A DNA stretch of 64,000 bases from DATIYF01 sp035517775 (GTDB lineage Bacteria > Acidobacteriota > Terriglobia > Terriglobales > Acidobacteriaceae). Location of the stretch: positions 124,001 through 188,000 of the forward strand of contig DATIYF010000024.1 in the NCBI GenBank assembly GCA_035517775.1, in the 5' to 3' direction. This document shows, one piece after another, positions 53,485 through 62,514 of this stretch. The position numbers were made by a program, and so were the translations under genes. The notes beneath the pieces are model-generated. The model was not told the DNA's origin. It saw nothing but the letters and a program-made list of their open reading frames with translations, and made no database searches. Positions within the stretch are counted from its first letter, which is position 1. The number at the start of each line of letters is the position of its first letter.

Positions 53485-54540
53485 TCATGGCGAAGGCGAG
53501 AGCGCCTCGGCCTCTTCCTCGTGCTGGCTCGCCGCTGAGAGCTTGCGCAGCGAGAGCCGCTCGCGATGCGCCAACGCCAGGCCGACTGGAACGATGGCGA
53601 GAAAAGTGACAATCCAGAGCATGATGCCGCAACTGGCCGCCAATTCATGAGGGGCGTCGAAGACGTATTCCAGCATGGCAATCGTCGCCAGCTGCGAGCC
53701 TCCGCCCACGCCGGGCAGTTGGATCATTGAGCCCACCATGCTCGACCCCATCAGCAGCAGGACCTGAGTCTGAGGAATTTCCAGCGAAGGGCTTTCATAG
53801 GAATGCGTGACTTCCTTGTAGGAGACGGCGATCATGCACCACATCAGCACCGAGACCAGGCTAAGCTGAAAAAACGCCATTGGCCCCTGAATGGTATTCA
53901 GCCCTGCATGGAATTCACGAACGCGCAAGGCAATGCGATGCCCCAGATTCGCGGCCAGGTGGGAAAAGCGGCGTTCCACCCAGCGGGCAATCGCCTCTCC
54001 GCTGCGGCTTACGGCCAAAGCGAGCAGCACCAGTCCCAGCGCCAGCGCGGCGAAGACCAGGGCCACCTCGCGAAAGCTGCCGTAATAGGAAAGCCGCTTG
54101 GGCGCGGTGGCCACAAAAGCTGCCAGCACCAGCAGGAAGGTAAAGGCTCCAACATCGAAGATGCGTTCCACCGTCCAGACTGCGAGCTGAGAGGAAAACG
54201 GCAGATCGTAGCGCCGGGCGATCAGGTAAGGGCGAATCAGTTCTCCGGGGCGGCCCAGCAGGGCGAGGCCGGTAAAGCCCACAATGGTCGGCGAGACCAG
54301 CCGCCAGGAGGAAGCCTTCGGCCTGACCGGCTGCAGAAAGATTTTCCAGCGGATGGCGCGCATTCCGTACGCCAGATAAATCAAGGCAATGGCGTGAAAG
54401 ATATGCCACTTGTTCACGTGGCCAGTCTGGCTCCAGAAGGTGGCCCAGTCGAAACCGCGCCAGGTGCGAAACTGGAAGTACACCAGTATCGCCAGCACGA
54501 TGGCCAGAGCGGCATAAAGCAGGATTCGTTTTCTATCCAT
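53485..54540 (-). CDS. Flippase-like (LPG synthase TM/AglD-like, UPF0104) membrane protein
   Basis: A 351-residue protein with about eight hydrophobic segments. GRPGELIRPYLIARRY and QLAVWTVERIFDVG (about 95-130) together with LPGVGGGSQLATI (about 280-293) are typical of the lysylphosphatidylglycerol synthase transmembrane family, PF03706. Members are often proposed lipid flippases. The cytosolic aminoacyl-transferase domain is absent, so it is not a full MprF. Confidence 0.82.
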   Translation of the reverse strand: MDRKRILLYAALAIVLAILVYFQFRTWRGFDWATFWSQTGHVNKWHIFHAIALIYLAYGMRAIRWKIFLQPVRPKASSWRLVSPTIVGFTGLALLGRPGELIRPYLIARRYDLPFSSQLAVWTVERIFDVGAFTFLLVLAAFVATAPKRLSYYGSFREVALVFAALALGLVLLALAVSRSGEAIARWVERRFSHLAANLGHRIALRVREFHAGLNTIQGPMAFFQLSLVSVLMWCMIAVSYKEVTHSYESPSLEIPQTQVLLLMGSSMVGSMIQLPGVGGGSQLATIAMLEYVFDAPHELAASCGIMLWIVTFLAIVPVGLALAHRERLSLRKLSAASQHEEEAEALSPSP

Positions 54541-54653
54541 CTAGCGTGGCACGCCTGAGCGGAAAACGCGGGACGCCCGCTCTCAAGGTAAATGACTGGA
54601 GAAGGAGGGTCAACGCGCCTGCCTGCCCAGGTCTTACTTCGGTTCGTTCGTGG

Positions 54654-55445
54654 CTAATCGCGGGCAGCAGGTTTGGCTTGAGCCACAGAGGAGATAGAAG
54701 ACGCGGAGTTGGCTCGTTCCACCGAAAGGGAAGCGGGCGATTTGGCAGGAGCCCGATGCGGGCTCTTAGCTGCATTCAGTGCTGCCCGGCGCTCGGCGAG
54801 CTTCTTGCGGTTGAAATCGCGAATAATTTTCGCCACGTAGGCCTGGGTCTCGTAATACGGAGGCACACCCCGGTAGTGAGCTACCCGCTGCGGGCCGGCG
54901 TTATAGGCGGCCAGCGCCTTCACCAGGTCGAAGTTATAGAGTTCGAGCAGGGTGCGCAGATAGCGGGTGCCGCCCTCGACATTGGCCTTGGGATCGAAGG
55001 CGTTGCTCACGCCCAGTTGCGAGGCGGTCTGCGGCATAAGCTGCATCAGCCCCTGCGCGCCTTTGGGCGAAACTGCCCGGGGATCGAAATTGCTCTCGGC
55101 GTGAATCACGCTGTTCACCAGATCTGGATCAAGGTGCTGGTGGCCGCTGGCGGAGAGCACCATGTCCTTCATGGAAACAGAATTCTGAGCCACGGCAGAG
55201 CTTTCCTGCGGCGCCGGGGCAAAGACCGGGGTCAGGTCTTTTTCAAAATGGTCAATGTCGGCCGTGGGAACGTCCACGTAGCTTTTGCCGTCTGCCGTAA
55301 CGTAGAGCCGGGTGATTGCGCCCATCGCCTCACGCCGCTGGTGGCGGATGGAGAATCCATTGCGCAGCACCGCCAGGTCGGAGGCGAAAGCCGGCAAAGC
55401 GGCGAGCAAGGCCAGTCCCAGCGCGAGTTTTGCGCGAATCAGCAT
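54654..55445 (-). CDS. Lytic transglycosylase (SLT family)
   Basis: A 263-residue exported protein with a signal peptide (MLIRAKLALGLALLAALPAFA). The SLT domain (about 100-215) has the catalytic Glu117 in HAESNFDPRAVSPKGAQGLM and AAYNAGPQRV. It cleaves peptidoglycan glycan strands in the periplasm. The Ala/Ser/Lys-rich C-terminal tail is likely disordered. Confidence 0.93.
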   Translation of the reverse strand: MLIRAKLALGLALLAALPAFASDLAVLRNGFSIRHQRREAMGAITRLYVTADGKSYVDVPTADIDHFEKDLTPVFAPAPQESSAVAQNSVSMKDMVLSASGHQHLDPDLVNSVIHAESNFDPRAVSPKGAQGLMQLMPQTASQLGVSNAFDPKANVEGGTRYLRTLLELYNFDLVKALAAYNAGPQRVAHYRGVPPYYETQAYVAKIIRDFNRKKLAERRAALNAAKSPHRAPAKSPASLSVERANSASSISSVAQAKPAARD

Positions 55446-55528
55446 GGGCCAAAGTCCGAAACCCCGCCAGCATAGCCCGAGCCGCTATGGCTGGGCAAGG
55501 TTCCGCCGGTACATCTTGCAGCGCGGCC

Positions 55529-56401
55529 TCAGACTGTTACCCTGGCGGGGCCCAGCACCTGCTCAATCGCCGCCGCCACGCCGTTCTGATCGTTGGCCAG
55601 AGTGACCGCCCAGCCGTTGCCGCGCAGCTCTTCCGATGCATTGCCCATGACAAAGGGCAGTCCGGCGAAGGCGAGCATCTCGACATCGTTGTAGTTGTCG
55701 CCGATGGCCATCACCTCTTCGCGCGCAATGCCGCGATGCTTGGCCCAGCGTTCGAGAGCGTGCCCCTTGGAGCAGCCGTGATTGAGCACGTCAATCATGA
55801 GCAGGTCGCGCACCGGATATTCCGTGCGCAGCACTGTGATCTCGCGCTCGAGGCCGCATGCCCCCAGGGTCTGAAGCGCCTGCCGCATGCGCGGGAGGGT
55901 TCCGCAGAACATGGCCTGCACCGGGTCGCGAACCAGCGAATTCTCAATCGGAATCACGAAGTCAATGAACTGAAGATTTTTCTCCAGCCAGCGCTGAATG
56001 CTCTCATTCAGCTCGCCCATGTGCTCCAGAACCAGCGCGCCTTTTTCTTCGCTGTCAAAAGTGATCACCATGTTGCCGCGAAACTCGCGCATGGCGGAGC
56101 ACAGCTTGAGGCAGGTTGCGGCGGGAAGCAGGTCGCGGTGAAAGCGCTCGCCGCGGAGCGAACGGGTCATGGCGCCGTTGGAGCTGATGAGCCAGAGATC
56201 GAAGCCGAGCTGCTCTGCGATAGGCAGCGCGAAAGTATGGCGCCGCCCGGTGACCAGAATGACCTCGACGCCTTCGGCATGGGCGCGCCGCATGGCGGCC
56301 AGGTCAGCCTCAGAAATGCGGAACTGGGGGTTGAGCAGAGTGCCGTCAATATCCACGGCCAGCAGGCGGATGCAAGGCTTCACCACCAGAAATTGTAGCA
56401 T
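55529..56401 (-). CDS. HAD hydrolase, Cof/YidA-like subfamily
   Basis: From ATG 56401 the protein has 290 residues. The nucleophile motif is AVDIDGTLL, motif II TGRRH, and the C-terminal GDNYNDVEML holds the Mg-binding aspartates. The type IIB cap lies between. Substrates of such enzymes include sugar phosphates and flavin/nucleotide phosphates; none can be assigned. The start is uncertain because no ribosome site is visible. Confidence 0.88.
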   Translation of the reverse strand: MLQFLVVKPCIRLLAVDIDGTLLNPQFRISEADLAAMRRAHAEGVEVILVTGRRHTFALPIAEQLGFDLWLISSNGAMTRSLRGERFHRDLLPAATCLKLCSAMREFRGNMVITFDSEEKGALVLEHMGELNESIQRWLEKNLQFIDFVIPIENSLVRDPVQAMFCGTLPRMRQALQTLGACGLEREITVLRTEYPVRDLLMIDVLNHGCSKGHALERWAKHRGIAREEVMAIGDNYNDVEMLAFAGLPFVMGNASEELRGNGWAVTLANDQNGVAAAIEQVLGPARVTV

Positions 56402-56452
56402 TCCCGATATCCGCAGGCGCTTCGCGACCATATGCTATATTGCAGAAACATA

Positions 56453-57196
56453 ATGGGTTGGCTTCTTTTCCATGCTTTTCCGTGGTGGGGGCTGCTGCTG
56501 CAGGTGGCGGCCATCATCCATTTCATCCGCCGCCGCCCGGATTTTTACTGGCTGTTCATTATCCTGTTTTTCGGCTGGCTGGGGGCGCTGGCGTATATCG
56601 GAATCGAAATGGTTCCCGACGCCGGCCTGCTGCGGCAGTCCTTCAAAGTTTTTCCCCGGCGCAAGCGCATTCGCGAGCTGGAGGCCGCAGTGCGCGATAA
56701 CCCTTCGGCGGGAAACTATGAGGAATTGGGCGACCTTTATCTGGAAGAGAGCAAGTATGCCAAGGCCCGCCGCTGCTATGACCGCGCCATCTCGACCCGC
56801 ACCGATTCGGCTGACCCCTTCTACCGCAGGGCCATCGCCGAAATTCAGATGGCCGACTTCGCCGCGGCGTTGCCGGATTTGGAGAGGGTCGTGCGCGAGG
56901 ACCCGAAATACGATCTTCACCGCGCGGCCGGATTGCTGGCCCACGTCTATGCCAACACCGGACATGCGGACAAAGCGGAGGCGCTTTTTCCCGAAGTAGT
57001 TCGCATCTCCACCCTTTCTGAGACGTATTACAACTACGCGAATTTTCTGGCTTCGCAACATCGCGAGAAAGAAGCCCGGCAATGGGCGGAGCGCATTCTG
57101 GCCAAGAGGCCGAATATGCCGGGATACCTGCGCCGCCGCGAACGGCCATGGTTCCGCCGCGCCTATGCGCTTTTGAGCCGCCTGCCCTCGGCGTAG
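56453..57196 (+). CDS. Membrane-anchored TPR protein
   Basis: A 247-residue protein from ATG 56453. Two hydrophobic segments (about 10-25 and 30-50, FYWLFIILFFGWLGALAYI) recall the phospholipase D N-terminal module, followed by tetratricopeptide repeats (about 80-225: GNYEELGDLYLEESKYAKAR, LLAHVYANTGHADKAEALF). It probably acts as a scaffold on the inner face of the membrane. It has no enzyme motif. Confidence 0.72.
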   Translation: MGWLLFHAFPWWGLLLQVAAIIHFIRRRPDFYWLFIILFFGWLGALAYIGIEMVPDAGLLRQSFKVFPRRKRIRELEAAVRDNPSAGNYEELGDLYLEESKYAKARRCYDRAISTRTDSADPFYRRAIAEIQMADFAAALPDLERVVREDPKYDLHRAAGLLAHVYANTGHADKAEALFPEVVRISTLSETYYNYANFLASQHREKEARQWAERILAKRPNMPGYLRRRERPWFRRAYALLSRLPSA

Positions 57197-57282
57197 AGAC
57201 GTAGCTTGCTACGTCTCGGCTTGCTGTGTCTCGGCTTGCTGTGTCACGCGAGAATGGGAGACGTTGCAAGCAACGTCTCTAC
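57193..57282. repeat. Palindromic GTAGAGACG...CGTCTC repeat cluster
   Basis: Two palindromes, 57193-57217 (GTAGAGACGTAGCTTGCTACG + TCTC type) and 57258-57282 (GAGACGTTGCAAGC + AACGTCTCTAC type), flank a 15-bp sequence tandemly repeated twice (TCGGCTTGCTGTGTC, 57216-57245). Such GTAGAGACGTTGC-like palindromes are widespread intergenic repeats in several phyla and may be MITE-like. Confidence 0.75.
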
Positions 57283-57308
57283 AGCGGACGAAGTGCTAAA
57301 CTCCCAGC

Positions 57309-58511
57309 GTGGCCCGACTCACTCATTTTGAGTGCACCAAATGTGGTGCAATCATCAGCGCCGGCCAGCCGCGGACTGTTTGCCCGCAGGATGGCGGCGT
57401 GCTTTTCGCCCGCTACGATCTCAAATCCCTAAAGCAGGACTTTAAGCCCTCCTCGCTTGCCGGTCGTATGGCAACCATGTGGCGCTACGCCGACGTTCTG
57501 CCCCAGGCCTCGCCCGTCACCCTGGGCGAAGGTTTCACCCCGCTGCTCGCCAGCCGCACCGTGCCCGGGCTTTTTATCAAGGAAGAAGGCGTAAATCCTA
57601 CGGGATCGTTTAAGGCGCGAGGGCTTGCGGCGGCCGTAACCATGGCCCGCGCCTTCGGCTTAACCAAACTGGCCATTCCGACCGCAGGCAACGCCGGCAG
57701 CGCGCTCGCTGCCTACGCCTCGGCGGGCGGTCTGGAAGCGCACGTCTTTATGCCCATGGATGTTCCCGAGGCCAACAAGGTGGAATGCGAATCCTTCGGG
57801 GCCCGCGTCACCCTGGTGGATGGGCTGATCGGCGACTGCGCCCGCATGGTGGCCGAGCGTGCGGAGCGCGAGGGCTGGTTCGATGTTTCCACCCTGAAAG
57901 AGCCCTTTCGCGTCGAGGGCAAGAAAACTATGGGCTACGAGGTGGCCGAGCAACTGGGCTGGAAGCTGCCGCAGAGCATTATTTATCCCTGCGGCGGCGG
58001 CGTGGGCCTGATCGGCATGTGGAAGGCCTTCGACGAAATGGAAGAGCTGGGTTGGATTGGCCCGGAGCGCCCGCGCATGATCGCTGCCCAGGCAAGCGGT
58101 TGCGCTCCTATTGTGAAAGCATTTCATGAGGGCAAGGCCACGGCCGAGCCGTGGCCCGATGCTTCTACAGTTGCAGCCGGTCTGCGCGTGCCCAGGCCGT
58201 ATGGCGACTACCTGATCCTCGACATTTTGAAGAAAAGCCGCGGGGTAGCGGTGGCCGTCGGCGACGAGGAGATTATGGAGGCTCTCACTCACTGGGCCCG
58301 CGTGGAAGGCCTGTTTGCCTCGCCCGAAGGGGCGGCGGCGCTGGCCGCCTATCGCAAGCTGCGCGGACGCGGTTTCTTCGCCGCCGGCGAAATGGTCGTG
58401 CTGTTCAACACCGGCTCGGGGTTGAAGTATCTAGACGTGATCACCGACTGGGGTAAGCGCGACAAGTTGCCCGGCGTCCGCCACATGGGCGGAATCATCG
58501 GGCCGTACTAA
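57309..58511 (+). CDS. thrC: Threonine synthase
   Basis: A 400-residue PLP enzyme with GTG start, converting O-phospho-homoserine to threonine. An N-terminal zinc-ribbon-like segment (CTKC...CPQD) precedes the catalytic core. The PLP lysine is in NPTGSFKARG, the phosphate loop is in PTAGNAGSALAAYA, and PCGGGVGLIGMWK is the glycine-rich pocket. The gene lies between a repeat and an alanyl-tRNA editing gene. Confidence 0.93.
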   Translation: MARLTHFECTKCGAIISAGQPRTVCPQDGGVLFARYDLKSLKQDFKPSSLAGRMATMWRYADVLPQASPVTLGEGFTPLLASRTVPGLFIKEEGVNPTGSFKARGLAAAVTMARAFGLTKLAIPTAGNAGSALAAYASAGGLEAHVFMPMDVPEANKVECESFGARVTLVDGLIGDCARMVAERAEREGWFDVSTLKEPFRVEGKKTMGYEVAEQLGWKLPQSIIYPCGGGVGLIGMWKAFDEMEELGWIGPERPRMIAAQASGCAPIVKAFHEGKATAEPWPDASTVAAGLRVPRPYGDYLILDILKKSRGVAVAVGDEEIMEALTHWARVEGLFASPEGAAALAAYRKLRGRGFFAAGEMVVLFNTGSGLKYLDVITDWGKRDKLPGVRHMGGIIGPY

Positions 58512-58635
58512 GCGAGCGCTCGCATCCGTGTGTTATTCCCGCACGGAAGCTGCGAGAATGGCTCTGTGTACAGAAGCTGGTCCGGTCGCGAGAACAAATG
58601 ACGGCGCAATGGCAAAGCCAGCCACCGAAGCGAAA

Positions 58636-58667
58636 AGCTGACGGCTGAAAGCTGATAGCTGAAAGCT
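58636..58667. repeat. Heptanucleotide tandem repeat (AGCTGAN, 4.5 units)
   Basis: AGCTGAC-GGCTGAA-AGCTGAT-AGCTGAA-AGCT ends 11 bp upstream of the start codon of the alanyl-tRNA editing gene, so it spans its leader and ribosome-binding region. Copy number changes might alter translation. Confidence 0.65.
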
Positions 58668-58677
58668 CTCACCGGCG

Positions 58678-59898
58678 ATGACCCATCGGCTCTACTATCA
58701 CGATTCCTTCCTCTACGACTTCGAGGCGCAAGTCATCCGGCTTGAAACCGGCCCCCGTCCGGCGGTTGAGCTCGATCAGACCGCGTTCTATCCCACCAGC
58801 GGGGGGCAGGTCTTCGATAGCGGCTGGATCGTGCTGCCTTCGGGCGAAAGACTGCGAATTACCGAGGTTGCGGAAGATGAGAGCAGCGGCTCGATTCTGC
58901 ATTTCCTCGAGAATCCCGCCGCTCTCGAGAGCGGAAGCCGGGTGCGCGGGCTGATTGACGCCGGCCGCCGCCGCGATCACATGCAGCAGCACTCCGGCCA
59001 GCACGTGCTCTCCGCTGCTTTTCTCCGTCTCTTCGAGATGCCGACCGTTTCCTTTCACATGGGCGCCGATTCCTGCTCGATTGATCTGGAGACAAAGGCC
59101 TTGAGCCCGCAGCAAGTCGCCGAGGCCGAGCGGCTGGCCAATGAAGTTGTGCTCGAGGACCGCCCGGTCAGCATCCGCTTCGTTAGCCAGGAAGAGGCGC
59201 ACACGCTGGGACTGAGAAAGATTCCTCCGGTCGAACGCGACCAGTTGCGGCTGATTGATATTCGCGACTTCGACCTGACCGCCTGCGGCGGAACCCACGT
59301 CAGCGGCACCGGGCAGATTGGGAGCATCCTGCTGCGCAAGACAGAGAAAGTGCGCCAGGGCTGGCGCGTGGAATTTGTCTGCGGCCTGCGCGCCGTGGCC
59401 ACAGCCCGGCGCGATTACGCCGCTCTGAGCGAGGCCGCCGCGCTTTTCTCCAGCCACATATGGGATGTGCCCGGGCAAATCCGCAAATCGCAGGAAGAAG
59501 CACGGGCCTCGCGCAAGGCCCGAGAAGCGATTCTCGAAGAGTTGGCCGATCTGTATGCCAGCCGCATGGTCTCCGAGACTCCAGAATCGAACGGACGCCA
59601 GGTTGTCGTCCGCGTATTCCCCGATCGCGATCTCGCCTTCATCAAGCTGCTGGGGCAGCGCCTTTGCCGGCAAAGCGCGCCGGTGGTCGCCTTGCTGGGC
59701 ACCAACACTCCGCCGGCAGCGCTGGTCTTTGCTCAGTCCCCCGGCCAGCCCTTTGACATGAACGCCCTCATCCGCGAGGCCCTGGCCAAACTGGGCGGCC
59801 GCGGCGGCGGCAGCAAGGATATGGCTCAGGGCGGCCCGCAAGATATACAGGCCATAGACCGCAGGCTTGCAGAGTTAGCTTCCCGCCTGCGGGCATGA
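58678..59898 (+). CDS. Alanyl-tRNA editing protein AlaX-like with DHHA1 domain
   Basis: A 406-residue trans-editing factor. The N-terminal region begins YYHDSFLYDFEAQVI. The editing domain has the metal motif H105xxxH109 (HSGQH) and C203-x3-H207 (CGGTH). The C-terminal 130 residues are the DHHA1-type domain (AFIKLLGQRLCRQSAP.. and GGSKDMAQGG). It hydrolyses mischarged Ser- or Gly-tRNA(Ala). The size matches AlaX-L forms. Confidence 0.9.
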   Translation: MTHRLYYHDSFLYDFEAQVIRLETGPRPAVELDQTAFYPTSGGQVFDSGWIVLPSGERLRITEVAEDESSGSILHFLENPAALESGSRVRGLIDAGRRRDHMQQHSGQHVLSAAFLRLFEMPTVSFHMGADSCSIDLETKALSPQQVAEAERLANEVVLEDRPVSIRFVSQEEAHTLGLRKIPPVERDQLRLIDIRDFDLTACGGTHVSGTGQIGSILLRKTEKVRQGWRVEFVCGLRAVATARRDYAALSEAAALFSSHIWDVPGQIRKSQEEARASRKAREAILEELADLYASRMVSETPESNGRQVVVRVFPDRDLAFIKLLGQRLCRQSAPVVALLGTNTPPAALVFAQSPGQPFDMNALIREALAKLGGRGGGSKDMAQGGPQDIQAIDRRLAELASRLRA

Positions 59899-59947
59899 GG
59901 CCGCGCATCGGCTCTTGCATCGTGCTACATTTCCTTCAGCGTAGCTC

Positions 59948-61297
59948 ATGGAACAGCGCCTCATTCTCGTTAATCTGCTGATCAAGCTGGGTATCGCCGC
60001 TTCGGCGGCCAGCATTCTGGGCCGCTCGGTCGAATTCAAATCACTGCTGTTTCACGAGGAGCGCACTCTCAAGCAGAAGATTTATCTCGTGCTGTGGATT
60101 GGCGTTCCCATGGCGCTGGGAGTTTGGATCCGGTTCAGCGCCAAGAGCTTTTTCGCCGGCGACCTGACGCTCGAAACCACGGTGCTGCTCGGCATCATCG
60201 CCGGCCGTTTTGCCGGCATGGCCGGGGGTGCGCTGATTGCTTTTCCGGCCCTGCTGCATGGCGAGTGGGCTACGCTCCCCTTTGCCCTGCTGTGCGGGTT
60301 CCTCTCCGGCCAACTGCGGGAGATGGCTCCTTCTCACGAAGATATCTGGTCCTTCTCGCCTTTTATTGATCTCAGCATTTACCGCTGGATACGCCGCAAT
60401 CTGCCCAAGCCGCGCTTCGACTGGCAGATCATGTTTTTCGGCACCATCTTTGCCTTGCGCTTCCTGCACACGGAACTCGCGCACGTGCGCCCGCGAATCA
60501 CCTTCAGCCTGGAAAGCCCCAACCTCTGGGTGGAAGCCCTGATTTATGCCACTTCGGTCATGGTGATCGGCACCGAGCTGAAAATCTGGAACAGCGTGCG
60601 CATTCAGATCAAGCTCGAAGAGCAGGAGCGCATGCTGCTGCAGGCGCGCATGGAGGCGTTGCAGAACCAGATCAATCCCCACTTTCTGTTCAACACGCTG
60701 AATTCGGTCTCCTCGCTGGTGCGCTTCGATCCAGATACCGCGCGCGAAATGATCATCAAGCTGGCCAACATCCTGCGCCGCCTGCTGAGCAGCGCCGAGG
60801 CCTTCGTGGCGTTGCGCGAAGAAGTGGAGTTCATTGACAACTACCTGGATATCGAAGTGGTGCGCTTCGGCCGCGACAAGCTGCAGGTGGTGAAGGAACT
60901 CGACCCGGCCTCGCTGGAAGTGATGGTGCCCAGCATGCTCCTGCAGCCGCTGGTGGAAAACTCCATCAAGCACGGCCTCTCCTCCAAGATCGATGGCGGC
61001 AGCATCTACCTGCGCAGCCGGCTCACCGATTCGCAACTGGTCATCGAAGTGGAGGATAACGGCGTGGGCATGGGCTCGGCCAATCTTCTGGAGCGCCCCA
61101 CCGGCCTGGGCGGCACCGGCATCGGCATGGCCAACGTCGCCGAACGCCTGAAAGTGCTCTACGGCGAAACCGCGCGCATGACCATTGACAGCCGGGAAGG
61201 GAAGGGAACCCTGGTGCGCCTGCGCCTGCCCGCCCTGCAGATGGAAGGCGCCATTCCGGCCGGGCTCTACGAAGAGCGCTCCAGCACGCGGCGATAG
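59948..61297 (+). CDS. LytS-like membrane sensor histidine kinase
   Basis: A 449-residue protein. The first 210 residues hold about six membrane segments with the 5TM-5TMR_LYT-like pattern (AGRFAGMAGGALIAFPALLHG). The His_kinase domain has the phosphoacceptor in QINPHFLFNTLNSVSS (H245). The HATPase_c region includes LQPLVENSIKHG and VEDNGVGM. No LytTR response regulator gene is adjacent. Its last 31 bp overlap the convergent bshA gene. Confidence 0.9.
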   Translation: MEQRLILVNLLIKLGIAASAASILGRSVEFKSLLFHEERTLKQKIYLVLWIGVPMALGVWIRFSAKSFFAGDLTLETTVLLGIIAGRFAGMAGGALIAFPALLHGEWATLPFALLCGFLSGQLREMAPSHEDIWSFSPFIDLSIYRWIRRNLPKPRFDWQIMFFGTIFALRFLHTELAHVRPRITFSLESPNLWVEALIYATSVMVIGTELKIWNSVRIQIKLEEQERMLLQARMEALQNQINPHFLFNTLNSVSSLVRFDPDTAREMIIKLANILRRLLSSAEAFVALREEVEFIDNYLDIEVVRFGRDKLQVVKELDPASLEVMVPSMLLQPLVENSIKHGLSSKIDGGSIYLRSRLTDSQLVIEVEDNGVGMGSANLLERPTGLGGTGIGMANVAERLKVLYGETARMTIDSREGKGTLVRLRLPALQMEGAIPAGLYEERSSTRR

Positions 61298-62409
61298 AAA
61301 TTTTCGTATTCCGGAATAATTTTGCTGGCGCAAAAGCGTGAGCGCGCCGCCGCCCGGCAGACCTTGCCCATCTCGCGCAAGCGAGTCTCGTTGCCCAACA
61401 AGTCCAGGGCGTAGCGGGCCATGGTATCCACATCGCCCACATCGGCGAGAAATCCCGTCTTTCCGTGCTCCACCACTTCCGGTATGCCGCCCGCGCGGGT
61501 GGCGATGGGCACCACTTCGCAAGCCATGGCCTCGAGCGCGGCCAAGCCGAAGGACTCCAGTTCGCTGGGCAGCAGAAGAATGTCGGCGAGGGCCAGCTTC
61601 TCATGAATCTGGTCCTGCTTGCCCAGGAACAGCACGTCGTCATGGATGCCTTTCTGCACCGCCAGCCATTCCGCGGGCGAGCGGTCAGGGCCATCGCCCA
61701 TCAGCAGAAGTTTGCAGGGAACCTGCTTGCGCACCCGGTCGAAAATCTCAATCGTATCGGTGACCCGCTTCACCGGGCGAAAATTCGAAATGTGCGCCAG
61801 AATACGCTCGCCCTTGGGCGCGTATTCCTTGCGCAGTTCGGCGGCATCCACCGGCCGCAGGTACATATCGCAGTTCACGAAGTTGTAGATCACCTGAATG
61901 TTGTTCTTGATATCGAATTCGCGCAGGGTGCGGTCGCGCAGGTACTGCGAAACCGCGGTCACACCGTCGCTTTGCTCGATGGAAAACCGGGTAATGGGAA
62001 GATACGAGCGGTCGAGGCCCACCAGGGTGATATCGGTGCCGTGCAGGGTGGTAACGAAGGGCAGCCTGCGCCCGCGAGGCTTGGCCGCGAGCATTTGCCG
62101 CGCCAGCAGCGCGCTCACCGAGTGCGGAATAGCGTAGTGCACGTGCAGCAGGTCGAGATCGTAGAGCTCTGAGACCTCAGCCATGCGCGTCGCCAGCGCC
62201 AGATCGTAGGGCGGATAGTCAAACAGCGGGTAACGGGAAACTTCCACCTCGTGATAGTGAATATTGGGCTGGGGTGCGTTCAGGCGGATGGGCTGGGCGT
62301 AAGAAATGAAGTGAATTTCGTGGCCGCGCTGGGCCAGCTCCAGGCCCAGCTCAGTGGCAACTACACCGCTGCCGCCGTAGGTCGGGTAACAGGTGATTCC
62401 GATTTTCAT
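61267..62409 (-). CDS. bshA: N-acetyl-alpha-D-glucosaminyl L-malate synthase (bacillithiol pathway)
   Basis: With ATG 62409 the product is 380 residues, a GT4 glycosyltransferase that joins GlcNAc from UDP-GlcNAc to L-malate. The start GITCYPTYGGSGVVATELG, then HVHYAIPHS, the FRPVKRVTD block and ALEAMACEVVPIATRAGGIPE are typical of BshA. The organism thus likely makes bacillithiol. BshB and BshC genes are not in the window. The C-terminal 31 bp overlap the convergent kinase gene. Confidence 0.92.
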   Translation of the reverse strand: MKIGITCYPTYGGSGVVATELGLELAQRGHEIHFISYAQPIRLNAPQPNIHYHEVEVSRYPLFDYPPYDLALATRMAEVSELYDLDLLHVHYAIPHSVSALLARQMLAAKPRGRRLPFVTTLHGTDITLVGLDRSYLPITRFSIEQSDGVTAVSQYLRDRTLREFDIKNNIQVIYNFVNCDMYLRPVDAAELRKEYAPKGERILAHISNFRPVKRVTDTIEIFDRVRKQVPCKLLLMGDGPDRSPAEWLAVQKGIHDDVLFLGKQDQIHEKLALADILLLPSELESFGLAALEAMACEVVPIATRAGGIPEVVEHGKTGFLADVGDVDTMARYALDLLGNETRLREMGKVCRAAARSRFCASKIIPEYENFYRRVLERSS

Positions 62410-62514
62410 GCAGTCCCCGGGCCGGGCGGCCCATTCCATTCGATGGCCGCGGCCATGCCGGGATTCACATTTTACCCGGCTTATATCCCTGGAACCGGGC
62501 TTGGGAAGGGCAAT

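Noticed and set aside
60041..61522. 493-codon minus-strand open frame antisense to the sensor kinase
   Set aside because: It overlaps two confidently assigned genes and has no homology pattern.
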